DNA of 64,000 nt from Thermoguttaceae bacterium (GCA_017939795.1 JAGBAA010000094.1:1-64000); one strand, 5' to 3'. Positions 32,899-42,022 are shown, counted from the first letter of the stretch. Made by a program: numbers and translations. The notes: a model not told the origin generated them from the sequence alone.

Positions 32899-33771
32899 AT
32901 GAAATCATCCCATTCCAAAGGGTTTACTCTTGTGGAACTCCTCGTCGTCATCGCCATCATCGGCGTCCTCGTTGGACTGACCATTCCGGCCGTTCAGGCG
33001 GTGCGTGCCTCTGCGCGTCAGACGCAGTGCCTCAATAATATGAAGCAGCTTGCCGCCGCAGCCGCCTCCCATGAAACGACGCTTGGATATCTGCCCAGCT
33101 ATTGGGGAACCTATGGCACCAATAATGCGAACGCAAGCTGGGTCGTTCCGCTTCTTCCGCATCTTGGCGAAGGCCCCGTCTGGAGTCAGTGGGAAAATGG
33201 AAGCGGTTCCACGCAGGAACGCTATCCGACGCTTTCCTTCCTGATCTGCCCCATTCAGCCCGCCAAGAAAAAGGTTCAGGCCGGGCTTTCCTATGGTGCA
33301 AACTGCGGCTACTATAATGGAAGCGGTATCCAGGGAGACGATACGGGGAAAAAAGTTTACGCCTACCAGCTCGGCGCGTTCGTGCACAAAAATAATCAAA
33401 AGTCCCGCATCTCAAAAATGAAGGACGGCGCGACGTATACGGTCCTCTTTGGCGAAAATACTCAGGCGCATTCGTGGAATTCCTCCAATGTCTATGATTT
33501 CGGCATTGTCTGGAATTCCAATACATCGACATTGCTGGGTATCGGAATGGATTTCAAAAGCACGACCCGCAGCTGGAAATATGCACGTCCCGCAAGCCGT
33601 CACGCGCAAAATGGTGCACATCTGGCGTTTGCTGACGGCGGCGTTTTCTATTGCAGCAAAAGTGTTGACCGCTTGACCTACTGCCAGCTCATGGCTCCGG
33701 ACGATAAGAAAGCCGCAGCCTACTATGGAAGCATAAGCAATCCCATGAATATGGGGACCATCGACCGCTAA
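32899..33771 (+). CDS. DUF1559 prepilin-like protein
   Basis: The 290-residue protein begins MKSSHSKGFTLVELLVVIAIIGVLVGLTIPAVQ, a short prepilin leader plus hydrophobic helix, and ends with the Hx9DG-type motif ASRHAQNGAHLAFADGGVFYCS. Mature length and arrangement are typical for DUF1559. The ATG is preceded by AAAGGAAC; the reading frame extends 37 codons upstream but without leader character. Compared with the divergent partner it is Trp- and Asn-richer in the pilin head (GTYGTNNANASWVVPLLPHLG). It probably goes through the prepilin peptidase and is assembled or surface-displayed. Confidence 0.9.
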   Translation: MKSSHSKGFTLVELLVVIAIIGVLVGLTIPAVQAVRASARQTQCLNNMKQLAAAAASHETTLGYLPSYWGTYGTNNANASWVVPLLPHLGEGPVWSQWENGSGSTQERYPTLSFLICPIQPAKKKVQAGLSYGANCGYYNGSGIQGDDTGKKVYAYQLGAFVHKNNQKSRISKMKDGATYTVLFGENTQAHSWNSSNVYDFGIVWNSNTSTLLGIGMDFKSTTRSWKYARPASRHAQNGAHLAFADGGVFYCSKSVDRLTYCQLMAPDDKKAAAYYGSISNPMNMGTIDR

Positions 33772-33787
33772 AAAATGCAGATGTCTC

Positions 33788-33813
33788 GAGAGCCTCTTGG
33801 AAGAGAGGCTCTC
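33788..33813 (+). terminator. Hairpin after prepilin gene
   Basis: A perfect 10-bp stem (GAGAGCCTCT / AGAGGCTCTC) lies 16 bases after the stop codon. The following sequence is only moderately T-rich, so termination is likely but not certain. Confidence 0.6.
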
Positions 33814-33926
33814 CCTGCTGTTTGATTTCCCGCCTCAAAATTCCACTTTGATCTAACTGACGCAGCCCGTGGACTTCCGGTTTGGCTGCCAATCGATTTT
33901 CATGTTTATTTTTTAGGAGTTCAAAA

Positions 33927-35249
33927 ATGCTGAAACATTTCCTTACCCTCGCCTGTCTGGTTTCTTTTACTGCATTTTCCGTAATTCCAGCCTGCGCTGT
34001 GAACTATGATGAATCGAAAGTTCCTGAGTACACGCTCCCGGATCCGCTGATTTTCAATGATGGTTCCGCAGTCAGGACGGCCGCGGACTGGACCGGGAAA
34101 CGCCGGGCCGAGATCTTTCGTCATTTCCAGGAGGAAATGTACGGTTTCCTTCCGGAAATGCTCGCCAAGGCCGGAGATCATCCGGATTTCGTGACGTTTC
34201 GCCTTCTGGAATCCTCGGACGACGCCCTTGACGGCAAAGCGATCCGGAAGCAGGTCGAGCTGACGTTCACCAATCCGCAGAAGCCGGACAAAAAAGTCAC
34301 CGCCAACCTCCTGCTCTATATTCCGAAGAATGCGCAGAAACCGGTCCCCGCGTTTCTGGGGCTGAATTTCTACGGAAACCATGCCGTCGAAAATGATCCG
34401 GCGATCCTGCTCTTCCACAATCGGGCAGGGCAGACCATCACCGAAGAGACGGTCGACAAAGAAGGGAAACATTCCCGCGGCGGAAACCGTACGCAGTGGC
34501 TCGCACCGAAACTCATCGAAAACGGTTACGCGCTGGCGACGATGCACTATATCGACCTTGCGAACGACAGTCTCCAGAACGGCTTCAAAACGGGGCTTTT
34601 CGATCTCTACTCCGATTACGAAAACGATGCCTCCCGCGGTCCCTCGGACTGGGGTTCCATCACCGCGTGGGCGTGGGGACTGAGCCGTGCACTGGACTAT
34701 CTTGAAACAGACGAACTCATCGATGCGAAAAAAGTCGCTGTCCTCGGTCACTCCCGTCTCGGAAAGACCGCATTGTGGGCTGGAGCGTCTGATGAACGTT
34801 TCGCTTTCGTTATCTCAAACAATTCGGGCTGCGGCGGTGCGGCACTCAGTCGGCGTGAATTTGGCGAGACCATCCAGACCATGAGCGGCGGTCTCCGCTA
34901 CTGGTTCTGCCCGAATTTCTGTAAATTCGGGCCCCGCGTCAATGATTTCGCCATCGACCAGCACGAACTCATCGCGCTTGCTGCTCCGCGTCCGGTCTAC
35001 GCCGCCAGTGCGCAGAATGACCAGTGGGCTGACCCGAAAGGCGAGTACCTTTCCTGCCTTCATGCGGTCCCCGTCTATGAACTCTTTGGCATCGAGAAAC
35101 CGTTTGCCGGACGTACAGTTCCGGAAATGGCCGAGCTGAACACATCCGTCGGAAACGTCATTGGACACCATATCCGGACCGGAAAACACGACGTCACGGA
35201 ATTCGACTGGGACCAGTACATCCGCGTCGCTGACCAGTTCCTCAAGTAG
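33927..35249 (+). CDS. CE15-like glucuronoyl esterase (exported)
   Basis: The 440-residue exported alpha/beta-hydrolase matches bacterial carbohydrate esterase family 15, which cleaves ester bonds between glucuronic acid on xylan and lignin alcohols. The signal peptide is MLKHFLTLACLVSFTAFSVIPACA. The nucleophile elbow GHSRLGKTALWAG places Ser276, as in bacterial CE15 enzymes. The substrate-side blocks DWGSITAWAWGLSRALDYL and LAAPRPVYAASAQNDQWADPKGE, and a late GHHIRTGKHD supplying a likely catalytic His, also agree. TAGGAG lies before the ATG. The Tat Gfo/Idh gene follows 150 bases downstream on the same strand, and together they suggest attack on plant cell-wall material. Confidence 0.85.
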   Translation: MLKHFLTLACLVSFTAFSVIPACAVNYDESKVPEYTLPDPLIFNDGSAVRTAADWTGKRRAEIFRHFQEEMYGFLPEMLAKAGDHPDFVTFRLLESSDDALDGKAIRKQVELTFTNPQKPDKKVTANLLLYIPKNAQKPVPAFLGLNFYGNHAVENDPAILLFHNRAGQTITEETVDKEGKHSRGGNRTQWLAPKLIENGYALATMHYIDLANDSLQNGFKTGLFDLYSDYENDASRGPSDWGSITAWAWGLSRALDYLETDELIDAKKVAVLGHSRLGKTALWAGASDERFAFVISNNSGCGGAALSRREFGETIQTMSGGLRYWFCPNFCKFGPRVNDFAIDQHELIALAAPRPVYAASAQNDQWADPKGEYLSCLHAVPVYELFGIEKPFAGRTVPEMAELNTSVGNVIGHHIRTGKHDVTEFDWDQYIRVADQFLK

Positions 35250-35402
35250 TTTTGGACGAGTTCTTGCGAAGAACTCCGACTGGGGCCAAATGGTGATTTT
35301 CTGATTGGAACTGGCCGGAGTTCTTTGATTGGAGTGAATTGAAAATTTTTCGATGCCTGGTGTTTCCTGCCTTCTTTTATTGGAATTTTGGAGGAATTTC
35401 CC

Positions 35403-36890
35403 ATGAAGAATGTACTCCGTCGTCGATTTCTTGCCGCTGGAACAGCTTTCGGAATCGTTTCGGCGTTTCCCGTTCCGGCTCTTTGGGCCAACGATGTCCC
35501 CTCGGCGGACTCTCCCGGCGAAGAGCTTCGCTTTGCGCTGATCGGCTGCGGTGGACGCGGAATGCTTCTGGCGGACGTCGTCTCGAAATTGCCGGGAATG
35601 CGCCTCACCGCCGTCTGCGATCCGGACCGGTCCCGTCTTGGTCCTGCCGCGCAGAAGTACGGTTTGGAGAAAGCCTTTACTGACCTGCGCAGGATCCTTG
35701 AAGATCCCGATGTGGATGCCGTCCTTATTGCGTCGCCGAATCACTGGCACTGCCTCGCCGCGATCTGGGCAATGCAGGCCGGAAAGCACGTTTACGTGGA
35801 GAAACCGCTCTGTCTCTCGTTTTGGGAAGGCCGCCAAGTCGTCAACGCTGCGAAAAAGTACCGAAAATTCTGCCAGATCGGTACCCAAATGCGTACGGAT
35901 GCCGTCCTTCATTCGTTCGTGAAGCAGAAACTTCATGAAGAAAAGCTCCTCGGCGACATCCGCTCCGTCCGAGTGAACCGTTCGTGGCCCCGGCGTCCGA
36001 TCGGTCTACGGGAAACGCCGTGCCCCATCCCAGAACACCTTGACTACGATCTGTGGCTCGGACCTGCACAAAATCTGTCGCTCTACCGAAACCGCATTCA
36101 GTACGACTGGCACTGGATGTGGAATACCGGGCACGGCGAAATGGGGAATTGGGGCGCGCATCTGCTCGACGACTGCCGGAATGATGTCCTGCAAGACCGA
36201 GTTTTCATTCCGAAGCGTGTTCTCTGCATTGGCGGAAGAGTCGGCGAAAAAGATGCCGGTGAGACGCCGAACATGGCACTCACCTGGTTCGATACGGGGA
36301 GTATTCCGGTCGTTTTCGGCATTTCGGGGCTTGAAGATGCCCAAAAACGGCATTTCACCGGAAACACAAAAGGGCCGAGGAGCGGGTATGTCGTCTACTG
36401 CGAGGGCGGACGGTACGAAAAATTCTGGGGCGGCGGTGTTTTCTACGATTCCGAGGGAAAGAAGATCTGCGAGATCGCGGGGAATTCCGAACACTATGGA
36501 GCATTTCCGCACATTCAGAATTTCGCGGATTCACTGAGAAACGGAAACGAAGCGGCCCTTAATGCTCAAATCGAAACGGGATTCCACTCTTCCTTCTGGT
36601 ACAATGCGCCGAACATGGCGTACCGGCTCGGTCGGAAGTACTCGAAAAGTGAGACCATTTCGTTTCTCGAGACGACCGGAAAGTGCGGATGCTGGGGCGA
36701 AGTTCTGAACGAGATGGAAGAGCATCTGGCGAATAATCGGATCCAGATGGAAGACGGCACATTCACTATGAGTCCCTGCCTGGAACTCGATGCAGAAACT
36801 GAACGTTTCGTCGGTACCTACGCAGAAGAGGCAAACCGAATGGCGGAAATGCGTCCCCGACGCGGTATTTTTGCGGTCCCGGAAGTTTAG
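35403..36890 (+). CDS. Tat-exported Gfo/Idh/MocA oxidoreductase
   Basis: The 495-residue protein has a twin-arginine signal (NVLRRRFLAAGTAFGIVSAFPVPALWA) and then a Gfo/Idh/MocA fold: FALIGCGGRGM binds NAD(P), DADVDAVLIASPNHWH-like DPDVDAVLIASPNHWH ends the Rossmann half, and HVYVEKPLC holds the EKP motif with the catalytic Lys. A large C-terminal beta-domain (SWPRRPIG, WHWMWNTGHGEMGNWGAHLLD) follows. Tat export means that it folds with its cofactor before crossing the membrane, as for many planctomycete members and glucose-fructose oxidoreductase. GGAGG precedes the ATG. The substrate is likely a sugar but unspecified. Confidence 0.85.
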   Translation: MKNVLRRRFLAAGTAFGIVSAFPVPALWANDVPSADSPGEELRFALIGCGGRGMLLADVVSKLPGMRLTAVCDPDRSRLGPAAQKYGLEKAFTDLRRILEDPDVDAVLIASPNHWHCLAAIWAMQAGKHVYVEKPLCLSFWEGRQVVNAAKKYRKFCQIGTQMRTDAVLHSFVKQKLHEEKLLGDIRSVRVNRSWPRRPIGLRETPCPIPEHLDYDLWLGPAQNLSLYRNRIQYDWHWMWNTGHGEMGNWGAHLLDDCRNDVLQDRVFIPKRVLCIGGRVGEKDAGETPNMALTWFDTGSIPVVFGISGLEDAQKRHFTGNTKGPRSGYVVYCEGGRYEKFWGGGVFYDSEGKKICEIAGNSEHYGAFPHIQNFADSLRNGNEAALNAQIETGFHSSFWYNAPNMAYRLGRKYSKSETISFLETTGKCGCWGEVLNEMEEHLANNRIQMEDGTFTMSPCLELDAETERFVGTYAEEANRMAEMRPRRGIFAVPEV

Positions 36891-36938
36891 AGTTTGGAAG
36901 ACGCGGCTTCAGAGACTGCCCGCATTCTGTTTCGAGAT

Positions 36939-37862
36939 CTACTGCATTTCTGCCGCGAGATGTTCGCGGAGCATGACGCGGATCTCCGCCCTCAAGCCGA
37001 CCGTAGGGACACGCAGGACCGGGAAACCGAGACTTTCTGCCGAACCTCGTGCTTCCACGTCCAGATCGTATACGACTTCCATGTTCTCGAAAGGAAATCC
37101 AAGTGGAATGAGCAAAAGCGGCGGTCGGGATGTGCCGGGAGCTGTGATTTTCTGAATGACGTCAAGTGTTGACGGCTCCAGCCACGGAATTGGCGCAGCA
37201 CTGGCACTCTGCCATCCAAGAATGACCCGGTTTTGCGGAAAACGTGCTTCCAGTGTCTTCACCGCAGCCAAAACTTCTGCTTCGTACCCATTTCTGCGGG
37301 CCAGCGCGGTCGGTAAAGAGTGGACCGAGAAAAGGAGGACCGCCTCCGTCTGCTGTTCAGCCGGGAGACTCTTAAGCGTTTCGGAAATGACGGCCTCTGC
37401 TGCGTTCAGAAAGTGGGCGTTTTCTGAAAACGGCGGGAAAAATTGGGCCTCTGAGAAAACATCTTCCCCCAATTCTTCTGAAAGTTCATCTCGGACCTGC
37501 GTCCATTTTTCGAGATACGTCGTGAGGTATCCGCCAAACGGAGACGGAATGAAGACGAGCGGTCGTCTTTTTCCTTCCTCCGCCATTTGCCGAAGCGTCT
37601 CTTTCAGTGCCGGTTTTGCATATCGGCATCCAAAAAAGACGGGGACTTCCGGTACATTTTCTGCCCAAAGACGCATGAATTTCCGGATCGTACCGTTCAT
37701 GGGACTCCGGCCGTCGAAAAGTGCATAGTGCGCCAGAACTTCTGCCATCCGTTTTTCCGAGATCCGCTTCCCCTGTGCAATATTCCGAAGAAACGGCTCG
37801 ACGTCTTCCATCGATTCTGGACCGCCGTATGCGTAGATGAGTAAAGAATCAAACTTTTTCAT
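36939..37862 (-). CDS. hemH: Ferrochelatase
   Basis: The 307-residue protein is a ferrochelatase, inserting Fe2+ into a porphyrin (protoporphyrin IX or coproporphyrin III) as the last or near-last step of heme synthesis. His181 lies in FSVHSLP, the metal-binding His motif, and Glu262 in FPFENMEVVYDLD, its partner. GGPESMEDVEPFLRNI and ALFDGRSPMN match the N-terminal family blocks. Length is normal for soluble Gram-positive-type enzymes. It supports a heme supply for the two heme-c proteins in this window. It follows the MBL gene by 32 bases on the minus strand and is probably the last gene of the ketosynthase-to-hemH run. Confidence 0.95.
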   Translation of the reverse strand: MKKFDSLLIYAYGGPESMEDVEPFLRNIAQGKRISEKRMAEVLAHYALFDGRSPMNGTIRKFMRLWAENVPEVPVFFGCRYAKPALKETLRQMAEEGKRRPLVFIPSPFGGYLTTYLEKWTQVRDELSEELGEDVFSEAQFFPPFSENAHFLNAAEAVISETLKSLPAEQQTEAVLLFSVHSLPTALARRNGYEAEVLAAVKTLEARFPQNRVILGWQSASAAPIPWLEPSTLDVIQKITAPGTSRPPLLLIPLGFPFENMEVVYDLDVEARGSAESLGFPVLRVPTVGLRAEIRVMLREHLAAEMQ

Positions 37863-37894
37863 TGGCCTGAGTCCCGTTTTGTGCGCTTTCTGGT

Positions 37895-38656
37895 TCAGAT
37901 CTCCACAAGTTCCGAGGAATCAAAATGCGGCGCGATCGTGCACCGAAACTGTTCTCCCAAAATCCTATGGTGCGCGTCAAGGACGCAGGCCAGTGAATTG
38001 TTTTCATGGGAGATATGCCCCAAAATGACCTTCCGAAGCCGTTTCCCATGCCGTGCGAGGAGATTCGCCGACTCAAAATTCGAAAGATGACCGGCTCTGG
38101 AGCGGATCCGGTCTTTCGCCCACTGCGTATAGAATCCGTTTGTGAGCATTTCCGGATCGTAGTTGCTTTCGAGAAGTACACCGTCCAGCGACTCGATCAC
38201 AGCCGGAAGCTCCGAAAAAACGTGCCCCAGGTCTGTGCAGACTCCAAATCGGGTCTTGCCGTCATCCACGACAAAACAGACACCGTCTGCGGCATCATGC
38301 GGCGTCGAAACCGCTTCAATGGAAAGATCGCGAAAACGGAATCGTGTATTTGCGCAGAAATGCTCCACTCCGCCAGGGACACGGATCCCTTTTGTCTGAA
38401 CGGCTTCGCAGGTCTTGAGCGTCATCCAGACCGGAAGTTTGAATTTTCGGTGAAATGCACTCATGCTGGCCGTGTGGTCGCGGTGGTCATGCGTGATGAA
38501 GACGGCATTCACGCTCCGAATGTCGATCCCGTGCATGGAAAGTCGGTTTTGCGCGCAGATCCCGCTGATCCCTGCATCAAAAAGCAGGCGAGTCTCCCCA
38601 CTTTCCACGTAAATACAGTTTCCGCTGCTTCCCGATTGGAGTGAAATGACTCTCAC
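37895..38656 (-). CDS. MBL-fold metallo-hydrolase (WalJ/YycJ-like)
   Basis: The 253-residue protein has the metallo-beta-lactamase fold of the YycJ/WalJ phosphodiesterase group. It opens VISLQSGSSGNCIYVES with the typical SGSSGN, has the metal motif THDHRDH (residues 55-61), a C-terminal GHISHENNS providing the later His, and VLLESNYDP as the strand with the third ligand region. Proteins of this type are thought to be 5'-3' exonucleases or phosphodiesterases involved in DNA repair or cell-wall signalling. The start ATG is 20 bases past the stop of the FAD gene, so the two are co-transcribed. Confidence 0.85.
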   Translation of the reverse strand: MRVISLQSGSSGNCIYVESGETRLLFDAGISGICAQNRLSMHGIDIRSVNAVFITHDHRDHTASMSAFHRKFKLPVWMTLKTCEAVQTKGIRVPGGVEHFCANTRFRFRDLSIEAVSTPHDAADGVCFVVDDGKTRFGVCTDLGHVFSELPAVIESLDGVLLESNYDPEMLTNGFYTQWAKDRIRSRAGHLSNFESANLLARHGKRLRKVILGHISHENNSLACVLDAHHRILGEQFRCTIAPHFDSSELVEI

Positions 38657-38675
38657 GTGACCTCCTCTGGATGAA

Positions 38676-40067
38676 TCATTCGCCGAGCAGGTAGCGATTC
38701 ACGACCGTGATCCCGCTGATGATCGCGCCGATGATCCCGACCATCCCCTGGTCCGTGCCGCAGACGAAAAGATTCTTGAACGGCATCGTTCCAGAGTAGT
38801 TTTTGACTGGTGCACCGTAGATCGCGCCGTTTTCGTGACCGGTGAAACGATAAACGGTTTTCGGCGTAAACATGTCGGAATCGATCATGTACGGACGAAA
38901 ATCCGGGATCATGCGCGACGCAGTTTCCGTGATCTTTGTGTACCATTCCTTCTTTTTCGCCGCGTATTCGTCTTTTGGGAGAGAATTCCACCGCTCGTAG
39001 TTTGCCAATGCCGTGATCCGGATGACGCTCTCTTTCAGCGGTTCGCTGTACGCGAAATTGTTCGGCGAGCAGATGACGCCGCTGCGCAGGTCGCAGAAAT
39101 CGTCCGGTTTCCGATAGTCAAATTTTTCCGAATCGTTGAAAAAAACGATCGTGTCTTCGTGCCCGAAATTTTTCGGCTGACGATCCAGGACGGAGATCGT
39201 TTCGACGAACCCCAGCTCTCCCGGCTTACACTGTTCCATGACCGATTTGTCGTCGAGGTACTCCTCACACATTCGGAGCGTTTCCCGCTGTCCGGCCGAC
39301 GAAAGGACCGTTTTGGCCCGCAGTTCTGTGCCGTCTTCCAGAACAACGCCGCAGACGGTCCGTGCCGAGTCCATTAAAAGACGCTTTACGCCCGTTTTCA
39401 GACGCAGTTCACCGCCTGCTTTGCGGAATCGGTCGACCAGCGTCTTCAGAAGGATCCGGACCCCCTCCCACGGACGGGCGAAACCTTCGAGGAAGATCGA
39501 GCGGAACATGATGCTGAATTGATTGAAATCCATGTCCTGCTGGCGGGCGCTTCCATAGTACATCAGCGGGCAGAAGATCATTTCGACCAGCTGCGGATCC
39601 CGAATACACGACGAAACGACTTCCCGTGCGGAAATGTCTGCCGGGAATTCACCCATCTGATTGTAGTCTACCAGCTTTGAGACAAGCTGACGCAGTCCAT
39701 CCACTTCTTGAGGGAAATATTGCGCGACCTGTTCTTCAAAACAGGAAAATTTGTTCGTGAATTTCAGCGTTACGCCTGGAAACGCGATTTTGGATCCAAG
39801 CTGAGGCACAAGGGCAAGCTCCTCCCACGTCAGGCGCAGCTGTCGGAGCAGTCGATTCATTGGTCCGCGCTTTCCGCCTTTTTCTGCATAGTTCGTGACG
39901 GCGTGAAGTCCCACATCATGGTTTCGGCCATTCTGGCGGTAAAAGGAATTCAGCCCGCCGATGAGTGAATGCTTTTCCAGAATGCAGACTTTTTTATCGT
40001 AGTGGGCAAGTCGGCAGCCTGCCGAGAGACCGGACATTCCGGCTCCGATGATGATCGTATCGTACAT
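38676..40067 (-). CDS. CrtI/CrtISO-like FAD oxidoreductase
   Basis: The 463-residue protein has an N-terminal FAD-binding motif (TIIIGAGMSGLSAGCRLAHYDKKVCILEK), a GGLNSFYRQNGRNHDVGLHAV stretch like phytoene desaturases and carotenoid isomerases, and a C-terminal LFVCGTDQGMVGIIGAIISGI for FAD. Desaturase/isomerase-like members act on long hydrophobic polyenes or acyl chains at the membrane. The inner ATG before MYDTIIIGAG was chosen, since the longer frame lacks meaning. It lies downstream of the acyl carrier protein and ketosynthase genes, which suggests that it modifies an ACP-bound or free fatty or polyketide chain. A typical carotenoid cluster is not present. Confidence 0.8.
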   Translation of the reverse strand: MYDTIIIGAGMSGLSAGCRLAHYDKKVCILEKHSLIGGLNSFYRQNGRNHDVGLHAVTNYAEKGGKRGPMNRLLRQLRLTWEELALVPQLGSKIAFPGVTLKFTNKFSCFEEQVAQYFPQEVDGLRQLVSKLVDYNQMGEFPADISAREVVSSCIRDPQLVEMIFCPLMYYGSARQQDMDFNQFSIMFRSIFLEGFARPWEGVRILLKTLVDRFRKAGGELRLKTGVKRLLMDSARTVCGVVLEDGTELRAKTVLSSAGQRETLRMCEEYLDDKSVMEQCKPGELGFVETISVLDRQPKNFGHEDTIVFFNDSEKFDYRKPDDFCDLRSGVICSPNNFAYSEPLKESVIRITALANYERWNSLPKDEYAAKKKEWYTKITETASRMIPDFRPYMIDSDMFTPKTVYRFTGHENGAIYGAPVKNYSGTMPFKNLFVCGTDQGMVGIIGAIISGITVVNRYLLGE

Positions 40068-40254
40068 GATCGCGTTTCGTATCTGAATCTGACGAATATG
40101 GGTCCCCAAAATCCCCAAAACAGTTCTTCCGCCCTGCTTTTGGAAGATCGTTCCAGTGCCTCTTATGTTTCCCAGCCGGCGGAATGCTCTGCCGGACATG
40201 GGATTTCATGAGATCATTGTTTCGCGAAACTGTTTTCTCTCCAAACACAGAAAG

Positions 40255-40295
40255 CCCTGACCGCTTTACCAGATCAGATCATGGCGCAGTCAGGG
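40255..40295 (-). terminator. Possible terminator after ACP gene
   Basis: The stem CCCTGAC / GTCAGGG encloses 27 bases and, read on the minus strand, is followed by CTTTCTGTG. It could end the ketosynthase-ACP transcript or weaken read-through into the FAD gene. Confidence 0.35.
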
Positions 40296-40331
40296 AATGG
40301 ATGAAAATGGATCTCGCGCAGGTTTGAAAGA

Positions 40332-40583
40332 TCAAAGATCCGCCATTTTCGGCGCGAGATACTCCACCGTGCTGGCCATCGAGTTGAGGGCCGTGTATTC
40401 TTCTTCCGGAATGTTCACCTTGTAGCGGCGGCGCAGTTCCATCACGATGTCCAGAAAGTCCATGCTGTCGAGTTCCATCTGTTCGCGGAACGAGACTTCG
40501 TCTTTCAGTTCGCTGATATCTTCATCGGGCGCGATGTCCGAAAGAATTTCCAGAACGGCTTCACGGATTTCCTGTTTAGTCAT
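40332..40583 (-). CDS. Acyl carrier protein
   Basis: The 83-residue acidic protein is an acyl carrier protein. The phosphopantetheine attachment Ser lies in ELDSMDFLDIVMELRRRY, and the four-helix pattern is intact. The ATG with GAGG nine bases upstream was chosen (MTKQEIREAV). It is 156 bases downstream of the ketosynthase gene on the same strand, so it probably serves that enzyme rather than housekeeping fatty-acid synthesis, whose usual neighbours (fabD, fabG, fabF) are absent. Confidence 0.92.
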   Translation of the reverse strand: MTKQEIREAVLEILSDIAPDEDISELKDEVSFREQMELDSMDFLDIVMELRRRYKVNIPEEEYTALNSMASTVEYLAPKMADL

Positions 40584-40739
40584 ATTCAACCTCAAATGAC
40601 GTTAATGGTGAAAGTTTAATGGTTTTTGAACGAATAAGCGGCCGAAATGGCCGATGGATCCTTCTGTTTCTGTGAGACGCGCCGCGAGTGCGTCAAAATG
40701 GACGCTCCGTCAGCTGTCTCTCGAAAGGATCCGCCTGAT

Positions 40740-41972
40740 TCAGGCAGTGAATTTTTTGATGATGACGACGGAATTGATCCCCAGCATCCCAAACGACGTG
40801 TTCAGAATGTAGTTCACGTCTCCCAGCGGCTTCGGTGCGCCGGCGACCAGATTCGGAAGGGCACATTCCTCGTCGATCTCGTCAAGATTCAGGCACGCAT
40901 GGCAGAATCCGTCTTCAAATGCCGGCAGGTTGCCCGCGAGTTCCAGTGCGCCGGCCGCGCCCATGGCATGACCGATGAAACCTTTCGTCGCGTTGAAGTG
41001 TGTCTTTGGGCAGTCGGTGAAGACTTTGCGCAGACCGGCACATTCCTGAGCGTCTCCGCTGTGCGTTCCCGTCGCATGCAGGTTCACGATGTCGATGTCC
41101 TGCGGCTGAAGTCCTGCTTTTTCCAGGGCCTTGACGATACATTCCGCCTGACGTTCCGGATTCGGAAGAACAAAATCCGTTGCGTCGCTGTTGATGTGGT
41201 GTCCGACGATCTCGCCGTAGATTTTCGCTCCGCGGGCCTGTGCGTCGGAAAGACGTTCCAGCGTGTAGAGGCAGCCGCCTTCCGAAACGACGATCCCGTT
41301 GCGGTTTTTATCGAGCGGACGGGAGGCTTTCAGCGGATCTTCATGCGACGCCAGTGCGCCCTGATTGTTGAACGCAGCAAAAATGCCGAACGTGTGGATG
41401 CTTTCCGACACACCGCCGGCCAGTGCAAGATCGCATTCATGAAGCTGAAGCATCTGCATTCCCTGGATCAGCCCGGTGTTTCCCGCAGCACACGCAGCCC
41501 CCAGCGTGTAATGCGGACCGGTGATCTTCATGTTCAGCGTCACTTCGCCCGCCGGGTTGTTCGCGACCGTCCGCGGATTGTGGTGGTGCGTCCAGAGGCT
41601 CGTGTCGTAGTCGTACTGCGAAATATTGTACACTTCGTTTTCCGTCTCGACATTTCCATGTTCCGTCACGCCGACATACACACCGACGCGGCTTTTGTCC
41701 AGCCCGTCCCACGCAATACCCGAGTCATTCACCGCTTCATGCGCACAGTAGATCGCGATACTGCCGGCACGCGTTCCACGGCGGACTTCTTTTTTGGTCT
41801 GGTATTTCAGAGGATCGAAACTGCAGATCCCTGCGTGCGTTTTGCCGAAGTAGCGGATCTCGTAATTCTGGATCCCGCCGCGTCCGTCAAGCAGAGCCTG
41901 ACGAAAATCAGCCAGCGTGTCGCCGTTCGGCGCCGTGAGTCCCACACCCGTGATGACGATTCGTTCCTGCAT
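40740..41972 (-). CDS. Beta-ketoacyl-ACP synthase (FabF-like)
   Basis: The 410-residue protein is a thiolase-fold condensing enzyme of the KAS I/II type. The catalytic triad is complete: Cys161 in LGAACAAGNTG, His299 in NLHATGTHSGDAQE, and His335 in TKGFIGHAMGAAGALE with the conserved Lys330. It extends an acyl chain by two carbons from malonyl-ACP with loss of CO2. Sequence between the motifs (NISQYDYDTSLWTHHHNPRTV) differs from housekeeping FabF, which suggests a dedicated pathway. The ATG before MQERIVITG is preceded by GGGGGA, and a TATAAT box lies at 42017-42022. It leads a run of minus-strand genes with an ACP and an FAD desaturase-like enzyme. Confidence 0.9.
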   Translation of the reverse strand: MQERIVITGVGLTAPNGDTLADFRQALLDGRGGIQNYEIRYFGKTHAGICSFDPLKYQTKKEVRRGTRAGSIAIYCAHEAVNDSGIAWDGLDKSRVGVYVGVTEHGNVETENEVYNISQYDYDTSLWTHHHNPRTVANNPAGEVTLNMKITGPHYTLGAACAAGNTGLIQGMQMLQLHECDLALAGGVSESIHTFGIFAAFNNQGALASHEDPLKASRPLDKNRNGIVVSEGGCLYTLERLSDAQARGAKIYGEIVGHHINSDATDFVLPNPERQAECIVKALEKAGLQPQDIDIVNLHATGTHSGDAQECAGLRKVFTDCPKTHFNATKGFIGHAMGAAGALELAGNLPAFEDGFCHACLNLDEIDEECALPNLVAGAPKPLGDVNYILNTSFGMLGINSVVIIKKFTA

Positions 41973-42016
41973 GGATTTTATCCCCCAAAACAAACTGAAT
42001 AAAAATAAACGCGTCC

Positions 42017-42022
42017 ATTATA
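42017..42022 (-). promoter_or_regulatory. TATAAT box of ketosynthase gene
   Basis: A perfect TATAAT on the minus strand lies 45 bases before the ketosynthase start codon. The -35 position holds only a weak T-rich sequence. Confidence 0.5.
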
